A stretch of DNA of 51,982 bases, from assembly GCA_945907045.1 (NCBI GenBank), contig CAMDSH010000026.1, positions 1-51,982 of the forward strand, written 5' to 3'. A program made the position numbers and the translations under genes. How positions within the stretch are numbered: the stretch's first letter is position 1; each line of letters opens with the position of its first letter. This DNA is from Rhizobium sp. Q54 (GTDB taxonomy: Bacteria; Pseudomonadota; Alphaproteobacteria; Rhizobiales; Xanthobacteraceae). The notes under the pieces are model-generated. The model was not told where the DNA came from. It searched no databases and saw nothing but the letters and a program-made list of their open reading frames with translations. Positions 8,953 through 20,168 of this stretch are shown here, one piece after another.

Positions 8953-9528
8953 TCACATCGGATTCTTGAACAGGCCGATGATGCCGGTCGAGCCCTTCAC
9001 ATGGCCCTGGAGCTTGTCGAACAGTTCCAGCCGCGTGAGACCCGGCGGCAGCGCCTTCGGGTCGAGATCGGTCGCGATCAGGATGAAGGTGTAGTGGTGC
9101 GGCGACTGGTTCGGCGGCGTGCAGGGGCCGAGATAGATGCTCTGCTTCTGCGTGCCGATGCCGCCGACATATTTGTCCGACGGCTTGCTGACTTCGTTCT
9201 CGGCAAAGCCGGTCACCGATGCCGGAATGCCGTAGGCGATCCAGTGATCGACGCCGGTGCCGCGTCCGTCCGGATCAGTCATCACCAGCGCGAAGCTGGT
9301 GGTGCCTGCCGGCGTATTGGTCCACGACAGCGGCGGCGAGACGTTGTCGCCGACGCAATTCGGGTTCGCCTTGTTGGCGCCGGCGTTCTTCTTCGCCAGA
9401 TATTCGCCGTCCTTGAACGACGAGGAACTGATCGTGAATATGCCCTGCGCGCTCGCGCTGTGGCCGCTGATGGCCAGAGCCAGGCCGCCTGCCAGCGCAA
9501 GCAGCCCAAGTTTCTTCAGTCCGAACAT
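8953..9528 (-). CDS. YbhB/YbcL family (PEBP-like) exported protein
   Basis: A 191-residue protein with a signal peptide (MFGLKKLGLLALAGGLALAI, cleavage near ASA-QG). GGGAGGA lies upstream of the ATG. Family motifs are clear: PPLSWTNTPAGTTSFALVMT, then DPDGRGTGVDHWIAYGIPA with the DPD and DHW ligand-site residues, GPCTPPNQSPHHYTF, and LDPKALPPG. Bacterial PEBP homologues bind small anions or act as inhibitors, and their roles are poorly defined. It lies inside an ABC importer operon between ATPase and permease, which suggests that it may bind or process the transported ligand in the periplasm. Confidence 0.92.
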   Translation of the reverse strand: MFGLKKLGLLALAGGLALAISGHSASAQGIFTISSSSFKDGEYLAKKNAGANKANPNCVGDNVSPPLSWTNTPAGTTSFALVMTDPDGRGTGVDHWIAYGIPASVTGFAENEVSKPSDKYVGGIGTQKQSIYLGPCTPPNQSPHHYTFILIATDLDPKALPPGLTRLELFDKLQGHVKGSTGIIGLFKNPM

Positions 9529-9613
9529 GCATTCCTCCCTGTAAAGTTTTTTTGCAGTATCGCGGCAAGTCTAGCCGCCGCAACCGATGGAGCAAAGGTG
9601 GCTCACGCAGTGT

Positions 9614-10456
9614 TTACCCGCCCCCTGTCTGCGCGTAGCCCTTGAGCACTTCGGATTTCAGCACCTGCCAGATCTCGCGGTGCAGGCCGTGGAAGGCGCT
9701 GTCGAGTTTGACCTCCGCGATGTCGCGCGGGCGCGCGAGTGGAACTCGCCAGTCGCCGATGATGCGCGCAGCCGGCCCCGCCGACATGATGACGACGCGG
9801 TCGGAAAGCGCGATCGCCTCTTCCAGATCGTGCGTGACGAACATCACCGCCTTGCGGTCGGCGCTCCACAGATCGAGCAACTGGTTGCCCATGATCTGGC
9901 GCGTCTGCGCGTCGAGCGGACCGAACGGCTCGTCCATCAGCAGGATTTTTGGGTCGCGGATTAATACTTGGGCAAGACCCACGCGTTTGCGCTGCCCGCC
10001 CGACAACATGTGCGGATAGCGGTCGCCGAAGGATCCGAGGCCCACGCGCACAAGCCAGCCTTGCGCGCGCTCGCGCGCTTCCTGCTGCGGGGTCCCGGTT
10101 GTCTCCAGCCCGATGGCGACGTTCTCGATCGCGGTCTTCCAGGGAAACAGCGCGTCGGCCTGAAACAGATAACCGGCCTGCCGGTTGAGCGTATTGAGTT
10201 GCGCGCCGAAAATATCCACCCGTCCGGCCGACGGGCCGATCAGTCCGGCGGCGATGTTGAGCAGCGTCGACTTGCCGCAGCCGGTCGGGCCGACGATGGC
10301 GACGAATTCGCCGTCGGCAACTTCCAGCGTCGCGCGCTCGATAGCCTTGTAAGAGCCGCCATCCGCCAGCCGAAAAGCAACATCGACGCCGGCGAGCGCG
10401 ACAGCCGACGTCGCCTGCGCATTCCGTTGCGCTGTTGCTGTCACGTTTGCCGGCAT
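9614..10456 (-). CDS. ABC transporter ATP-binding protein, SsuB/TauB-like
   Basis: A 280-residue ATPase. Walker A is GPTGCGKST near residue 60, the Q-loop is YLFQADALFPW, the ABC signature is LSGGQRKRVGLAQ, Walker B is ILLMDEPFG, and the H-loop is VMFVTHDLEEA. All are intact. The ATG at 10456 has GGGGGAG 7 nt upstream and matches the family N-terminus. It heads the minus-strand operon whose later members encode the PEBP-like protein, permease and binding protein. It energises import at the inner membrane; the substrate is unknown. Confidence 0.93.
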   Translation of the reverse strand: MPANVTATAQRNAQATSAVALAGVDVAFRLADGGSYKAIERATLEVADGEFVAIVGPTGCGKSTLLNIAAGLIGPSAGRVDIFGAQLNTLNRQAGYLFQADALFPWKTAIENVAIGLETTGTPQQEARERAQGWLVRVGLGSFGDRYPHMLSGGQRKRVGLAQVLIRDPKILLMDEPFGPLDAQTRQIMGNQLLDLWSADRKAVMFVTHDLEEAIALSDRVVIMSAGPAARIIGDWRVPLARPRDIAEVKLDSAFHGLHREIWQVLKSEVLKGYAQTGGG

Positions 10457-10518
10457 GTTCTCCCCCGCCCGGCGATCATCGCCTGCCATAAGGACGAACG
10501 CCACAAAAAATGGCGCTG

Positions 10519-10614
10519 CCTCATGGTGAGGAGCGCGGCAAAGCCGCGCGTCTCGAACCATGAACCCGCCCGCCCTTCGAGACACCGCGCTTTGCGCGGC
10601 TCCTCAGGATGAGG
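10519..10614. repeat. Large imperfect palindromic repeat (Rhizobiales type)
   Basis: The left arm (CCTCATGGTGAGGAGCGCGG) and right arm (CGCGGCTCCTCAGGATGAGG) form an imperfect inverted repeat of about 40 bp per arm, containing CAAAGC and GTCTCGAA blocks. I recall this sequence type as a highly repeated intergenic element in Bradyrhizobium-like genomes. It fills the gap between ilvC and the ABC ATPase gene. Confidence 0.75.
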
Positions 10615-10646
10615 CGGGTTGGTCCTGAAATCCTAAAGCAGTGAGA

Positions 10647-12296
<1,650 letters not shown>

Positions 12297-12297
<1 letters not shown>

Positions 12298-14057
12298 CAG
12301 ACCATCACCTTGCCTTCTTCCGTCACCGCGTCTTCCAGCTTCTCGGCGGCGTCGCCGAGGATCATCTCGTTATGCGCGCGGCCCGACGGGATCATCGGGA
12401 AACAGTTTTCGTTCTGATCGACCATGCAGTCGAAAATCACCGGCTTGTCGACATCGATCATTTCCTTGATCGCGCGGTCGAGATCGCCCGGCTTTTCGCA
12501 GCGAATGCCGTAGCCGCGATAGGCTTCGGCGAGCATGACGAAATCAGGGAGCGAATGCGTATAGCTCTCGGCATAGCGCCCGCCGTGCAGGAGTTCCTGC
12601 CATTGCCGCACCATCCCCATGTACTGGTTGTTGAGAATGAAAATCTTGATCGGCAGCTTGTACTGCGCGGCGGTGGACATTTCCTGCATTGTCATCAGCA
12701 CGGATGCTTCGCCGGCGATGTCGATGACCAGCGATTTGGGATGCGCGAGCTGCACGCCGACCGCCGCCGGCAGACCGTAGCCCATCGTCCCGAGCCCGCC
12801 GGAGGTCATCCAGCGGTTCGGCTCCTGGAAATGATAAAACTGCGCCGCCCACATCTGATGCTGGCCCACTTCCGTGGTGATGTAGGTGTCGCGGTCCTTG
12901 GTCAGCTCGTACAGCCGCTGGATGGCGTATTGCGGCTTGATGATGTCGCTGGAGCTGCGATAGGCGAGGCTCTTGCGGCCGCGCCATTTCTCGATCTGCT
13001 TCCACCAGTCGGCCAGCGCTTTCTTGTCGGGATGGATCGAGCTGGTGCGCCACAGCCGCACCATGTCCTCAAGCACGTGCGCGCAGTCGCCTATGATGCC
13101 GACATCGACCTTGACGTTCTTGTTGATCGACGAGGCGTCGATATCGACGTGGATCTTCTTCGAGCCCGGCGAGAACGCATCGAGCCGTCCGGTGATGCGG
13201 TCGTCGAAGCGCGCGCCGATGCAAATCATCACGTCGCAATCGTGCATCGCCATGTTGGCTTCCAGCGTGCCGTGCATGCCGAGCATGCCCATCCATTGCG
13301 GATCGGCGGCGGGAAACGCACCAAGGCCCATCAGCGTCGAGGTGATCGGATAACCGGAGAGCTTGACCAGTTCGCGCAGCAAATCGCTTGCGGCTTTGCC
13401 GGAATTGATGATGCCGCCGCCTGTGTAGAACAGCGGGCGCTTCGCGCGCGCCATCAGCTCGATGGCGGCCTTGATCTTCTCCATGTCGCCCTTTAGCTTC
13501 GGCTGATAGCCCTTGTGCTGGAAATCCTTCGGCTTCGAGTACATGCCCTTGGCGAACTGGATGTCCTTCGGGATATCGACGACGACCGGTCCCGGACGCC
13601 CGCTCGAGGCAATATGAAACGCCTCGTGCAGCACGCGCGGCAAATCCTCGATGCGCTTGACGAGATAATTGTGCTTGGTGCACGGCCGCGTGATGCCGAC
13701 GGTGTCGCATTCCTGAAAGGCGTCGTTGCCGATCAGATGCGTCGGAACCTGCCCGGTGATGCAGACGATCGGAATCGAATCCATCAGCGCGTCGGTCAGG
13801 CCGGTGACGGCGTTGGTCGCGCCGGGACCGGACGTGACGAGCACGCAACCGACCTTGCCGGTCGAGCGCGCGTAGCCTTCCGCCGCATGCACCGCGCCCT
13901 GTTCGTGGCGCACAAGAATGTGCTGCACCTTCTGCTGCGCGAAGATCGCGTCATAGATCGGCAACACCGCGCCGCCGGGATAACCGAAGATGTGCTTCAC
14001 ACCCTGGTCGGCGAGCGCCTCGATCACCATTTCGGCGCCGGTCATTTCGCGTGACAT
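12297..14057 (-). CDS. ilvB: Acetolactate synthase large subunit
   Basis: A 586-residue catalytic subunit that uses thiamine diphosphate, FAD and Mg2+ to make acetolactate or acetohydroxybutyrate. Seen in order: the N-terminal Pyr domain with the catalytic glutamate in LVRHEQGAVHAAEGYARSTG, the central FAD/TPP_M domain, and the C-terminal TPP motif DIAGEASVLMTMQEM followed by NNQYMGMVRQWQ. The ATG at 14057 is preceded by AAGGAAGG at good spacing. An attenuator (leader peptide plus intrinsic terminator) lies in the 180 nt upstream, so supply of branched-chain aminoacyl-tRNA probably controls the whole operon. Confidence 0.97.
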
Positions 14058-14104
14058 GTTGAACCTTCCTTCCGCTGCTCTCTCAGCTCTCATGCTCGTG
14101 GGGC

Positions 14105-14128
14105 AATAAAAAAGGCCCGCAAGGGCCT
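14105..14128 (-). terminator. ilvB attenuator terminator
   Basis: On the minus strand AGGCCC-TTGC-GGGCCT is followed directly by TTTTTT. It sits between the leader peptide and ilvB, so it ends transcription before the structural genes unless an alternative fold forms while the ribosome stalls in the leader. Confidence 0.9.
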
Positions 14129-14157
14129 ATGTCCGGACGCCTTCCGTGGCAGGCCCA

Positions 14158-14235
14158 TCAGGGCTGCCGCAGCGGCATCCGAACAAATACAAGAGTAATA
14201 ATATTGCGCGACACGAGGCTCTCCCGAACGATCAT
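14158..14235 (-). CDS. ilvBNC leader peptide (Ile/Val/Leu-rich, 25 aa)
   Basis: A 25-codon ORF starts MIVRESLVSR and continues NIITLVFVRMPLRQP before TGA. Its core ATT ATT ACT CTT GTA TTT GTT contains Ile-Ile-Thr-Leu-Val-Phe-Val, which are the operon's end products plus the isoleucine precursor threonine. An intrinsic terminator starts 30 nt after the stop codon. This is the standard design of a transcription attenuator of the ilv type and is strong evidence of ribosome-mediated regulation. Confidence 0.85.
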   Translation of the reverse strand: MIVRESLVSRNIITLVFVRMPLRQP

Positions 14236-14287
14236 TGCGCGGCTTTATACGGGCTGGAAAAGCGTGGGTCAAGCCTGAAATCGAGCA

Positions 14288-15211
14288 TTACAGGCCTACA
14301 AACTGCGCTTCAAGCGCCCCAGCGGCCTCCCCAGGCGCCACCCAGGGCCATTCCGGCAGCTGATTGCGAAACCAGGTGAGCTGCCGCTTGGCGTAGCGCC
14401 TTGTGTCCATCTTCGCCCCCTCGGCAGCCTCAGGCAGAGCGATCTCCCCCGCCAGATGCCGGATCAGCCAGGGCACGCCATGCGCCTTCATCGAGGGAAG
14501 CATCGGGTCGAGCTTGCGGGCCGCCAGCGCCCTCACCTCATCGAGCGCGCCTGCCGCCAGCATGACGTCGAAGCGCTCGCTGATCCTCTTCACCAACTCG
14601 CCGCGCTCGCAGGTCAAAAACACCTTCGCCGTCCGGGCCGGATCGATCAGCGGCGGCATGCCCTCGCGGTGCCAATCGGAAATCGAACGCCCGGTCGCCT
14701 CGAAAACCTCCAGCGCGCGCGGGATGCGGGAGCGGTCGTTCGGCATCAGCCGCGCGGCGGTTTGCGGATCGCGCTGTTTCAACTCGGCATATAACGGCGC
14801 GATGCCTTCGGCTTTTAGCCGCGCCCGGATCGCCGTGCGGATTTCAGCCGGCACCGGCGGCACGGCGGCAAGCCCGCTGGTGAGCGCCTTGAAATAAAGC
14901 CCGGTCCCGCCGACGATGATCGGCACCAGCCCGGCGGCATGCGCTTCGGCGGCGGCAGCCGCCACGTCGCGGCGCCATTTCCCCGCGGAATAATTCTCCG
15001 CCGCATCGACATGACCGAAGAGCATGTGCGGCGCCTGCGCTTCTTCCTGCGGTGAAGGACGCGCGGTGATGACGCGCAGATCGCGGTATACCTGCATGGA
15101 GTCGGCATTGATGACCGCGCCGCGCAGTTTACCGGCGAGCTTTAGCGCCAGCGCCGACTTGCCGCTCGCGGTCGGCCCTGCAATAAGCACCGCTCTATCA
15201 ACATCGTGCAT
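14288..15211 (-). CDS. miaA: tRNA dimethylallyltransferase
   Basis: A 307-residue enzyme that transfers a dimethylallyl group to N6 of A37 in tRNAs reading U-starting codons. The P-loop is [11 protein letters not shown] near residue 12. The family motifs [24 protein letters not shown] and [13 protein letters not shown] are intact. Its start codon overlaps that of the divergent serB gene by a few bases, so the two genes share a promoter region that must lie within each other's coding starts. It is downstream of nothing on its strand. Confidence 0.96.
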   Translation of the reverse strand: MHDVDRAVLIAGPTASGKSALALKLAGKLRGAVINADSMQVYRDLRVITARPSPQEEAQAPHMLFGHVDAAENYSAGKWRRDVAAAAAEAHAAGLVPIIVGGTGLYFKALTSGLAAVPPVPAEIRTAIRARLKAEGIAPLYAELKQRDPQTAARLMPNDRSRIPRALEVFEATGRSISDWHREGMPPLIDPARTAKVFLTCERGELVKRISERFDVMLAAGALDEVRALAARKLDPMLPSMKAHGVPWLIRHLAGEIALPEAAEGAKMDTRRYAKRQLTWFRNQLPEWPWVAPGEAAGALEAQFVGL

Positions 15212-16117
15212 CGCATGACCTACGTCGCAACCCTGATCTCAAATCCCGCCGCGCCTGCGCTCGACGCCGGCGTTTTGCGGCGCGCACGCGATGTGCTGTA
15301 CGCCGCGCAGGAGCCGGTCTGGCTCGACCCCGGCATTGCCGCCGAAATCGTATTCACGCCAGGCGCCGACAGCGACCGGCGCGGGGTGAGCGATATTCTC
15401 CGCGCGACATTCGCCAACGAGCCAATCGACATTGTCGTGCAACGAACCGGAAACCGGCGCAAGAAGCTTTTTCTCGCCGACATGGATTCCACCATGATCG
15501 GCCAGGAATGCATCGACGAACTGGCCGATTTCGCCGGCCACAAGACGCGCATCGCCGCCATCACCGCGCGCGCCATGCGCGGGGAGATCGCCTTCGAGCC
15601 GGCCTTGCGCGAGCGCCTCGCGCTGCTCAAGGGGCTTCCCGTCTCCAGCATCGATGAAGTCATCACCAAACGCATCACGTTGACGCCCGGCGCGCGCACG
15701 CTGGTCGCTACGTTGCGGGCGAATGGCGCACATACCTGCATGGTGTCCGGCGGCTTCACGCTGTTCACGGATCGCATCGCCGCCATGATCGGCTTCGACG
15801 AGAGCCGCGCCAACACGCTGCTGCTCGACGAAGAAAAGTTATCCGGCGCGGTGAAGGAGCCGATCTTCGGCCGCGAGAGCAAACGCGCCGCGCTGATCGA
15901 ATTGCGCGAGCGCCTGCGATTGAAAAAAGAAGACACGCTGGTTGCGGGCGACGGCGCCAACGATATGGACATGATCGCCGAGGCGGGACTGGGCGCGGCC
16001 TATCACGCCAAGCCGGCGGTCGCCGCGATGGCGGACGCGCGCATCGACCACGGCGATCTCACTGCGCTGCTGTATGCGCAGGGCTACAAGCGCGAGGAAT
16101 TTGTGACGCGCGACTAG
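15206..16117 (+). CDS. serB: Phosphoserine phosphatase
   Basis: A 303-residue HAD-family enzyme for the last step of serine synthesis. The nucleophile motif is [20 protein letters not shown] at about residues 91-110. HAD motif II is in [14 protein letters not shown] and the metal loop is [18 protein letters not shown]. The about 80 N-terminal residues are a reduced ACT-like domain. An ATG three codons later (15215, MTYVATL) is an equally likely start. No clear ribosome binding site is visible, and the 5' end overlaps the miaA start on the other strand. Confidence 0.95.
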   Translation: MHRMTYVATLISNPAAPALDAGVLRRARDVLYAAQEPVWLDPGIAAEIVFTPGADSDRRGVSDILRATFANEPIDIVVQRTGNRRKKLFLADMDSTMIGQECIDELADFAGHKTRIAAITARAMRGEIAFEPALRERLALLKGLPVSSIDEVITKRITLTPGARTLVATLRANGAHTCMVSGGFTLFTDRIAAMIGFDESRANTLLLDEEKLSGAVKEPIFGRESKRAALIELRERLRLKKEDTLVAGDGANDMDMIAEAGLGAAYHAKPAVAAMADARIDHGDLTALLYAQGYKREEFVTRD

Positions 16118-16122
16118 GCGCG

Positions 16123-17658
16123 TTACTGCAAGCTCAGCGCGACGAACTGCGTGCTGCCGTCGGCGGACGACACCAGCAGGACCGCTGATTTCTTGCCTTC
16201 CTTCTTCAGCTTGTCGATGCGGGTCTGAAAATCAGCAGCGTTGGTCACCGGCTGCTGCTGCAACTCGACGATGACGTTGCCGGCCGCGAGCCGCTTCTCC
16301 GCCGCGACGGAATTAGCCTCGACGCCAGTGATGACGATGCCCTTCACGGCGGCCTTGATGTTGTAGCGCTTGCGAAGTTCGTCGCTCAGGTTCGCGAGAT
16401 CGAGGCCGAGCGCTTTCTTCACCGTGCTTTTTTCTTCGGGCGCGGCTTCCTTTTCCTTCTTGGCGGCCAGCGCGGCTTGCTTCTCGCCGTCCTCGAGACG
16501 GCCAAGCTTCACCGTCTTCTTCTCTTCCTTGCCGTCGCGGATGATGATGACCTCGACATCCTTGCCGACCGCCGTGTCGGCGACGATGCGCGGCAGATCG
16601 CGCATTTCCTTGATGTCGCGTCCGTCGAACTTGACCACCACGTCGCCGGGCTGGATGCCCGCCGGCTTGGCCGGGCCTTTGTCGTCGACGCCGCCGATCA
16701 GCGCGCCGCGCGGCGGGCTGATTTTAAGGCTCTCCGCCAGTTCGTCGGTGACCTGCTGGATGCGCACGCCGAGCCAGCCGCGGCGCGTCTCGCCGAATTT
16801 CTGCAACTGGTCGATCACCGAGACCACGGTCTTGGAGGGCACCGCGAAGCCGATGCCGATCGAGCCGCCCGACGGGGAGATGATCGCGGTGTTCACGCCG
16901 ATCACTTCACCGTTGAGGTTGAAAAGCGGTCCGCCGGAATTGCCGCGATTGATGGCGGCGTCGGTCTGGATGTAATTGTCGTAAGGGCCGGAGTTGATGT
17001 CGCGGTTGCGCGCCGAAACGATGCCGGCTGTCACCGTGCCGCCGAGGCTGAACGGGTTGCCGATGGCGATTACCCATTCGCCCAGACGCAGCTTTTCGGA
17101 ATCGCCGAACTTCACCGCCTTGAGCGGCTTCAGCGGCTTGACCCGCAGCAGCGCGAGATCGGTCTTCTGATCGCGCCCGATGATTTCGGCTTTCAGCCGG
17201 CTGCCGTCGTTGAGAATGACGTGCACTTCATCGGCTTCGGAAATGACGTGATTGTTGGTCACGACTATGCCGGCGGCATCGATGATGAAGCCGGAGCCAA
17301 GCGAATTAACTCGGCGCGGAGCGCGATCGGCGTTGTTGTTACCCGGTCCGCCGGGCCCACCCGGACCGCGGCGGTTCTTGAAGAACTCGTCGAAGAAATC
17401 CTCCAGCGGCGAGCCGGGGGGCAATTGCGGCATTTGCGGCGTCGATTGCTGTCCGCCGCGCGCATCGACATTGACGTTCTGCGAGGTCGAGATGTTGACC
17501 ACCGCGTCGATCACCGCTTCGGAAACATCGGCGATGCCGTCGGGTCCGCGCGCGAAGGCGGGAGTTACCGTTCCCGGCCAGGCGATAACGGCGACGGTCA
17601 AGGCCGTCAGCGCGGTCCCGCGGGCATGCCGGACGAAACGATCGAAGGTGCCGACCAT
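16123..17658 (-). CDS. degP: Periplasmic serine protease Do (DegP/HtrA family)
   Basis: A 511-residue periplasmic protease/chaperone. A hydrophobic export segment (ALTALTVAVIAWPGTVTPAFA) follows the ATG at 17658, which has AGGAG upstream. The trypsin-like domain shows the triad: His in VVTNNHVI, Asp in KTDLALLRV, Ser in AAINRGNSGGPLFN. Two PDZ domains follow (GWLGVRIQQVTDELAE and GIVITGVEANSVAAEK regions). A Gly/Pro-rich loop (RRGPGGPGGPGNNN) lies between signal and protease. It is the last gene of the hflK-hflC-DUF2065-degP cluster, which groups envelope quality-control functions. Confidence 0.96.
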   Translation of the reverse strand: MVGTFDRFVRHARGTALTALTVAVIAWPGTVTPAFARGPDGIADVSEAVIDAVVNISTSQNVNVDARGGQQSTPQMPQLPPGSPLEDFFDEFFKNRRGPGGPGGPGNNNADRAPRRVNSLGSGFIIDAAGIVVTNNHVISEADEVHVILNDGSRLKAEIIGRDQKTDLALLRVKPLKPLKAVKFGDSEKLRLGEWVIAIGNPFSLGGTVTAGIVSARNRDINSGPYDNYIQTDAAINRGNSGGPLFNLNGEVIGVNTAIISPSGGSIGIGFAVPSKTVVSVIDQLQKFGETRRGWLGVRIQQVTDELAESLKISPPRGALIGGVDDKGPAKPAGIQPGDVVVKFDGRDIKEMRDLPRIVADTAVGKDVEVIIIRDGKEEKKTVKLGRLEDGEKQAALAAKKEKEAAPEEKSTVKKALGLDLANLSDELRKRYNIKAAVKGIVITGVEANSVAAEKRLAAGNVIVELQQQPVTNAADFQTRIDKLKKEGKKSAVLLVSSADGSTQFVALSLQ

Positions 17659-17772
17659 GGGCGTCAATGCTCCTGGAAAAGCTTTGCTGCGACACTGCCC
17701 CTGTCCGCATAAGGTTTCAAGGGCGGGCCGCATCCCACAATGAGAGGCCGATTCGGCCGCGAAAGCGAATGT

Positions 17773-17958
17773 TCAACCGCGTATCAACCACACGAAAATA
17801 ACACCGGCGATGGCGCAGACGATGCCGATCACGCGCATTTGTCCATCCGGCGTTTCCATCGCCGAAGTCATCAGCCGCTTCGTCGGCCCCGGAAACGCGG
17901 CGAACATCAAGCCTTCGATGACCAGCACGAGAGCGAGTGCGACCAGAAAGTCCGACAT
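17773..17958 (-). CDS. DUF2065 family small membrane protein
   Basis: A 61-residue protein with two hydrophobic segments (FLVALALVLVIEGLMFAAF at residues 3-21 and IGIVCAIAGVIFVWLI at about 44-59), a central basic PGPTKRLM turn, and a C-terminal RG. This is the DUF2065 (YjeT) pattern, and its place between hflC and degP is the usual one. It is an inner-membrane protein of unknown role, perhaps linked to the HflKC complex by co-expression. Confidence 0.9.
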   Translation of the reverse strand: MSDFLVALALVLVIEGLMFAAFPGPTKRLMTSAMETPDGQMRVIGIVCAIAGVIFVWLIRG

Positions 17959-17997
17959 GCGGCGTTACCGGGATGCCCGCGTCGCGTGACTGAATTT

Positions 17998-18930
17998 TCA
18001 GCGCGACGCGGCGGGCGACTGCGCCCCCGGCGGACGGGCCTGCGACGCATCGCCTTTCTGCCTGCCGAACGGATCGTTGAAATAACGGAAGAAGCTGGTG
18101 TCGGGCTTGAGCAACAGGCGGGTGTCATTGTGCCGCATGCTCGCCTCATACGCCTGCATCGAGCGGTAGAACCCGAAAAAGTCCGGATCCCTGTTGAAGG
18201 CCTCGGCGAAGATTTTATTGCGGGTGGAGTCGCCTTCGCCGCGGATCTGTTCGGACTTCGAGGTTGCGTCGGCGATCAGCACGGTCACGTCGCGGTCGGC
18301 GCGCGAGCGGATTTCCTGCGCGCGCTGTGCGCCCTGCGCGCGGAATTCCGCGGCCTCGCGCTGACGCTCAGTCTGCATGCGCTGATAGACGGCCTGGCTG
18401 TTCTGCTCCGGCAAGTCGGCGCGGCGAATACGCACATCAACGACCGAGATGCCGTAACCGGCGGCTTCGGTATCCACCAGCCCGCGAATGCGCGCCATCA
18501 GTTCGGCGCGCTGGTCGCGCACCACGTGGCTGAACGTCACTTCGCCCAGCACCCGGCGCAGCGCCGAGTTGAGCAAAATCGCGAGCTGCGAGTTGGCGCC
18601 CTGGATCGAACCGAGCGTCTGATAGAAGCGCAGCGGGTCCTGAATGCGGTAACGCGCGAAGGCATCGACCACGAGGCGCTTCTGGTCGGAAGCAATCACT
18701 TCCTGCGCCGGCGCTTCGAGATCGAGAATGCGCTTGTCGATGGCGATGACCGTATCGACGAACGGCAGCTTCACGTTCAATCCGGGCACGCTCACGACGC
18801 GCACCGGCTGGCCCAGCCGCACCACCAGCGCCTGTTGCGTCTGGTAGACGGTGAACACCGAGCTGTAGGCGACGATCAGCACCGCCACCACGAGGACGAG
18901 GAAAACTCCGCCGACGACGTTGAGCTTCAT
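17998..18930 (-). CDS. hflC: HflC, modulator of FtsH protease
   Basis: A 310-residue SPFH/band-7 protein with an N-terminal anchor (VGGVFLVLVVAVLIVAYSSV) and a long periplasmic coiled region (ERQREAAEFRAQGAQRAQEI). The SPFH domain shows VVRLGQPVRVVSVPGLNVKL. HflK and HflC form a large ring around FtsH in the inner membrane and limit its proteolysis. The gene overlaps the hflK stop by 4 nt (ATGA), which indicates translational coupling. The C-terminus is a low-complexity Pro/Ala/Ser tail. Confidence 0.96.
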   Translation of the reverse strand: MKLNVVGGVFLVLVVAVLIVAYSSVFTVYQTQQALVVRLGQPVRVVSVPGLNVKLPFVDTVIAIDKRILDLEAPAQEVIASDQKRLVVDAFARYRIQDPLRFYQTLGSIQGANSQLAILLNSALRRVLGEVTFSHVVRDQRAELMARIRGLVDTEAAGYGISVVDVRIRRADLPEQNSQAVYQRMQTERQREAAEFRAQGAQRAQEIRSRADRDVTVLIADATSKSEQIRGEGDSTRNKIFAEAFNRDPDFFGFYRSMQAYEASMRHNDTRLLLKPDTSFFRYFNDPFGRQKGDASQARPPGAQSPAASR

Positions 18931-20054
18931 GGCCGGCCTCCCGACGACTGCGGGGTTTTGACCAGCTCATTGAGCGGGAGATACGGCACGACGCCCGACC
19001 CTTGCGCGCCGGAATCGATGATAATCTTGTCGGTGCCGCCGAGCACGCGCTCCATGGTCTCTAAATACATGCGCTGGCGGGTGACGTCGGGCGCCTTCCG
19101 GTATTCCTCATAAATCTTCAGGAAGCGCGAAGTCTGACCCGTAGCTTCGGCGACGGTCTGCTGCCGGTAGGCTTCGGCGGCTTGCGTGACCTGCGCGACG
19201 CGGCCGCGCGCTTCCGGGATCACACGGTTGGCGTAAGTCTGCGCTTCGTTCTGCGCGCGCTCGAGGTCGGCACGCGCCGCCTGCACGTCGCGGAATGCGT
19301 CGATCACTTGCGTCGGCGGATCGACCTTCTGCAATTGCACCTGCTGCACGAAGATGCCCGCGCCGTAATGGTCGAGCGTCTTTTGCATCAGATCCTGCAC
19401 GGCGGTTTCGATGTTCTGCCGCGCGCCGGTGAGGATCGGCTGAATTTCCGAACGCCCGATCACCTCGCGCATGGCGCTCTCGGCCACCGCCTTAACGGTG
19501 CCTTCGGGATTTTGAATGTTGAAGAGATATTCGCCGACCCCGGTCGGCTTCACCTTCCACAACACCGAGAAGTCCACGTCGACGATGTTCTCATCGCCGG
19601 TGAGCATCAGGCTTTCCTCCGGCACGTCGCGAACGGTCGCGCCGCGGCGCAGGTCCTCGACCACGCGCATGCCGATGTCGATCTTGCTGACGCGCAGCGC
19701 CTTCGGCGTGAGCACGGTCTCGATCGGATACGGCAGATGATAATTCAGTCCCGGCTGCACTTCGCGCACCTGCTGGCCGAAGCGCAGCACGACGCCGAGT
19801 TCTTCGGACTCGACCCGGAAGAAGCCGGAGAAACCCCAGAGCGCCAGCGCGCCCAGCGCCATCAGCGCAATACCCTTGCCGCCGAGACTGCCGCCCGGCA
19901 GCACGCTGCGGAGCTTGTCCTGGCCCCGGCGCAGAATTTCCTCGAGGTCGGGCGGCGTCGGGCCACCGGACGATTGCGGGCCTGAACCCCATGGGCCTTT
20001 GCCGCCCGGACCGGATCCCCACGGGCCACCGCCGCCCTGATTGCTCCACGGCAT
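18927..20054 (-). CDS. hflK: HflK, modulator of FtsH protease
   Basis: A 375-residue SPFH protein. The N-terminal 40 residues are Gly/Pro/Trp-rich (GGGGPWGSGPGGKGPWGSG) as in other HflK proteins, followed by a membrane anchor (GIALMALGALALWGFSGFF) and the band-7 domain (ELGVVLRFGQQVREVQPGLN). A coiled-coil region (RADLERAQNEAQTYANRVI) precedes the C-terminus. The ATG at 20054 has GGGAGA upstream. It starts 115 nt after folA on the same strand and is coupled to hflC. Confidence 0.96.
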   Translation of the reverse strand: MPWSNQGGGGPWGSGPGGKGPWGSGPQSSGGPTPPDLEEILRRGQDKLRSVLPGGSLGGKGIALMALGALALWGFSGFFRVESEELGVVLRFGQQVREVQPGLNYHLPYPIETVLTPKALRVSKIDIGMRVVEDLRRGATVRDVPEESLMLTGDENIVDVDFSVLWKVKPTGVGEYLFNIQNPEGTVKAVAESAMREVIGRSEIQPILTGARQNIETAVQDLMQKTLDHYGAGIFVQQVQLQKVDPPTQVIDAFRDVQAARADLERAQNEAQTYANRVIPEARGRVAQVTQAAEAYRQQTVAEATGQTSRFLKIYEEYRKAPDVTRQRMYLETMERVLGGTDKIIIDSGAQGSGVVPYLPLNELVKTPQSSGGRP

Positions 20055-20168
20055 TGAAATGTCTCCCAATACCGGCATGCGCCGGCAAAAACACAATGTC
20101 AGGTGGGGTTATAGTGACTCAAAGGCGCGGTTACAACGCGCCGTCATGCCGCGCTTCATGCGCGGAAT

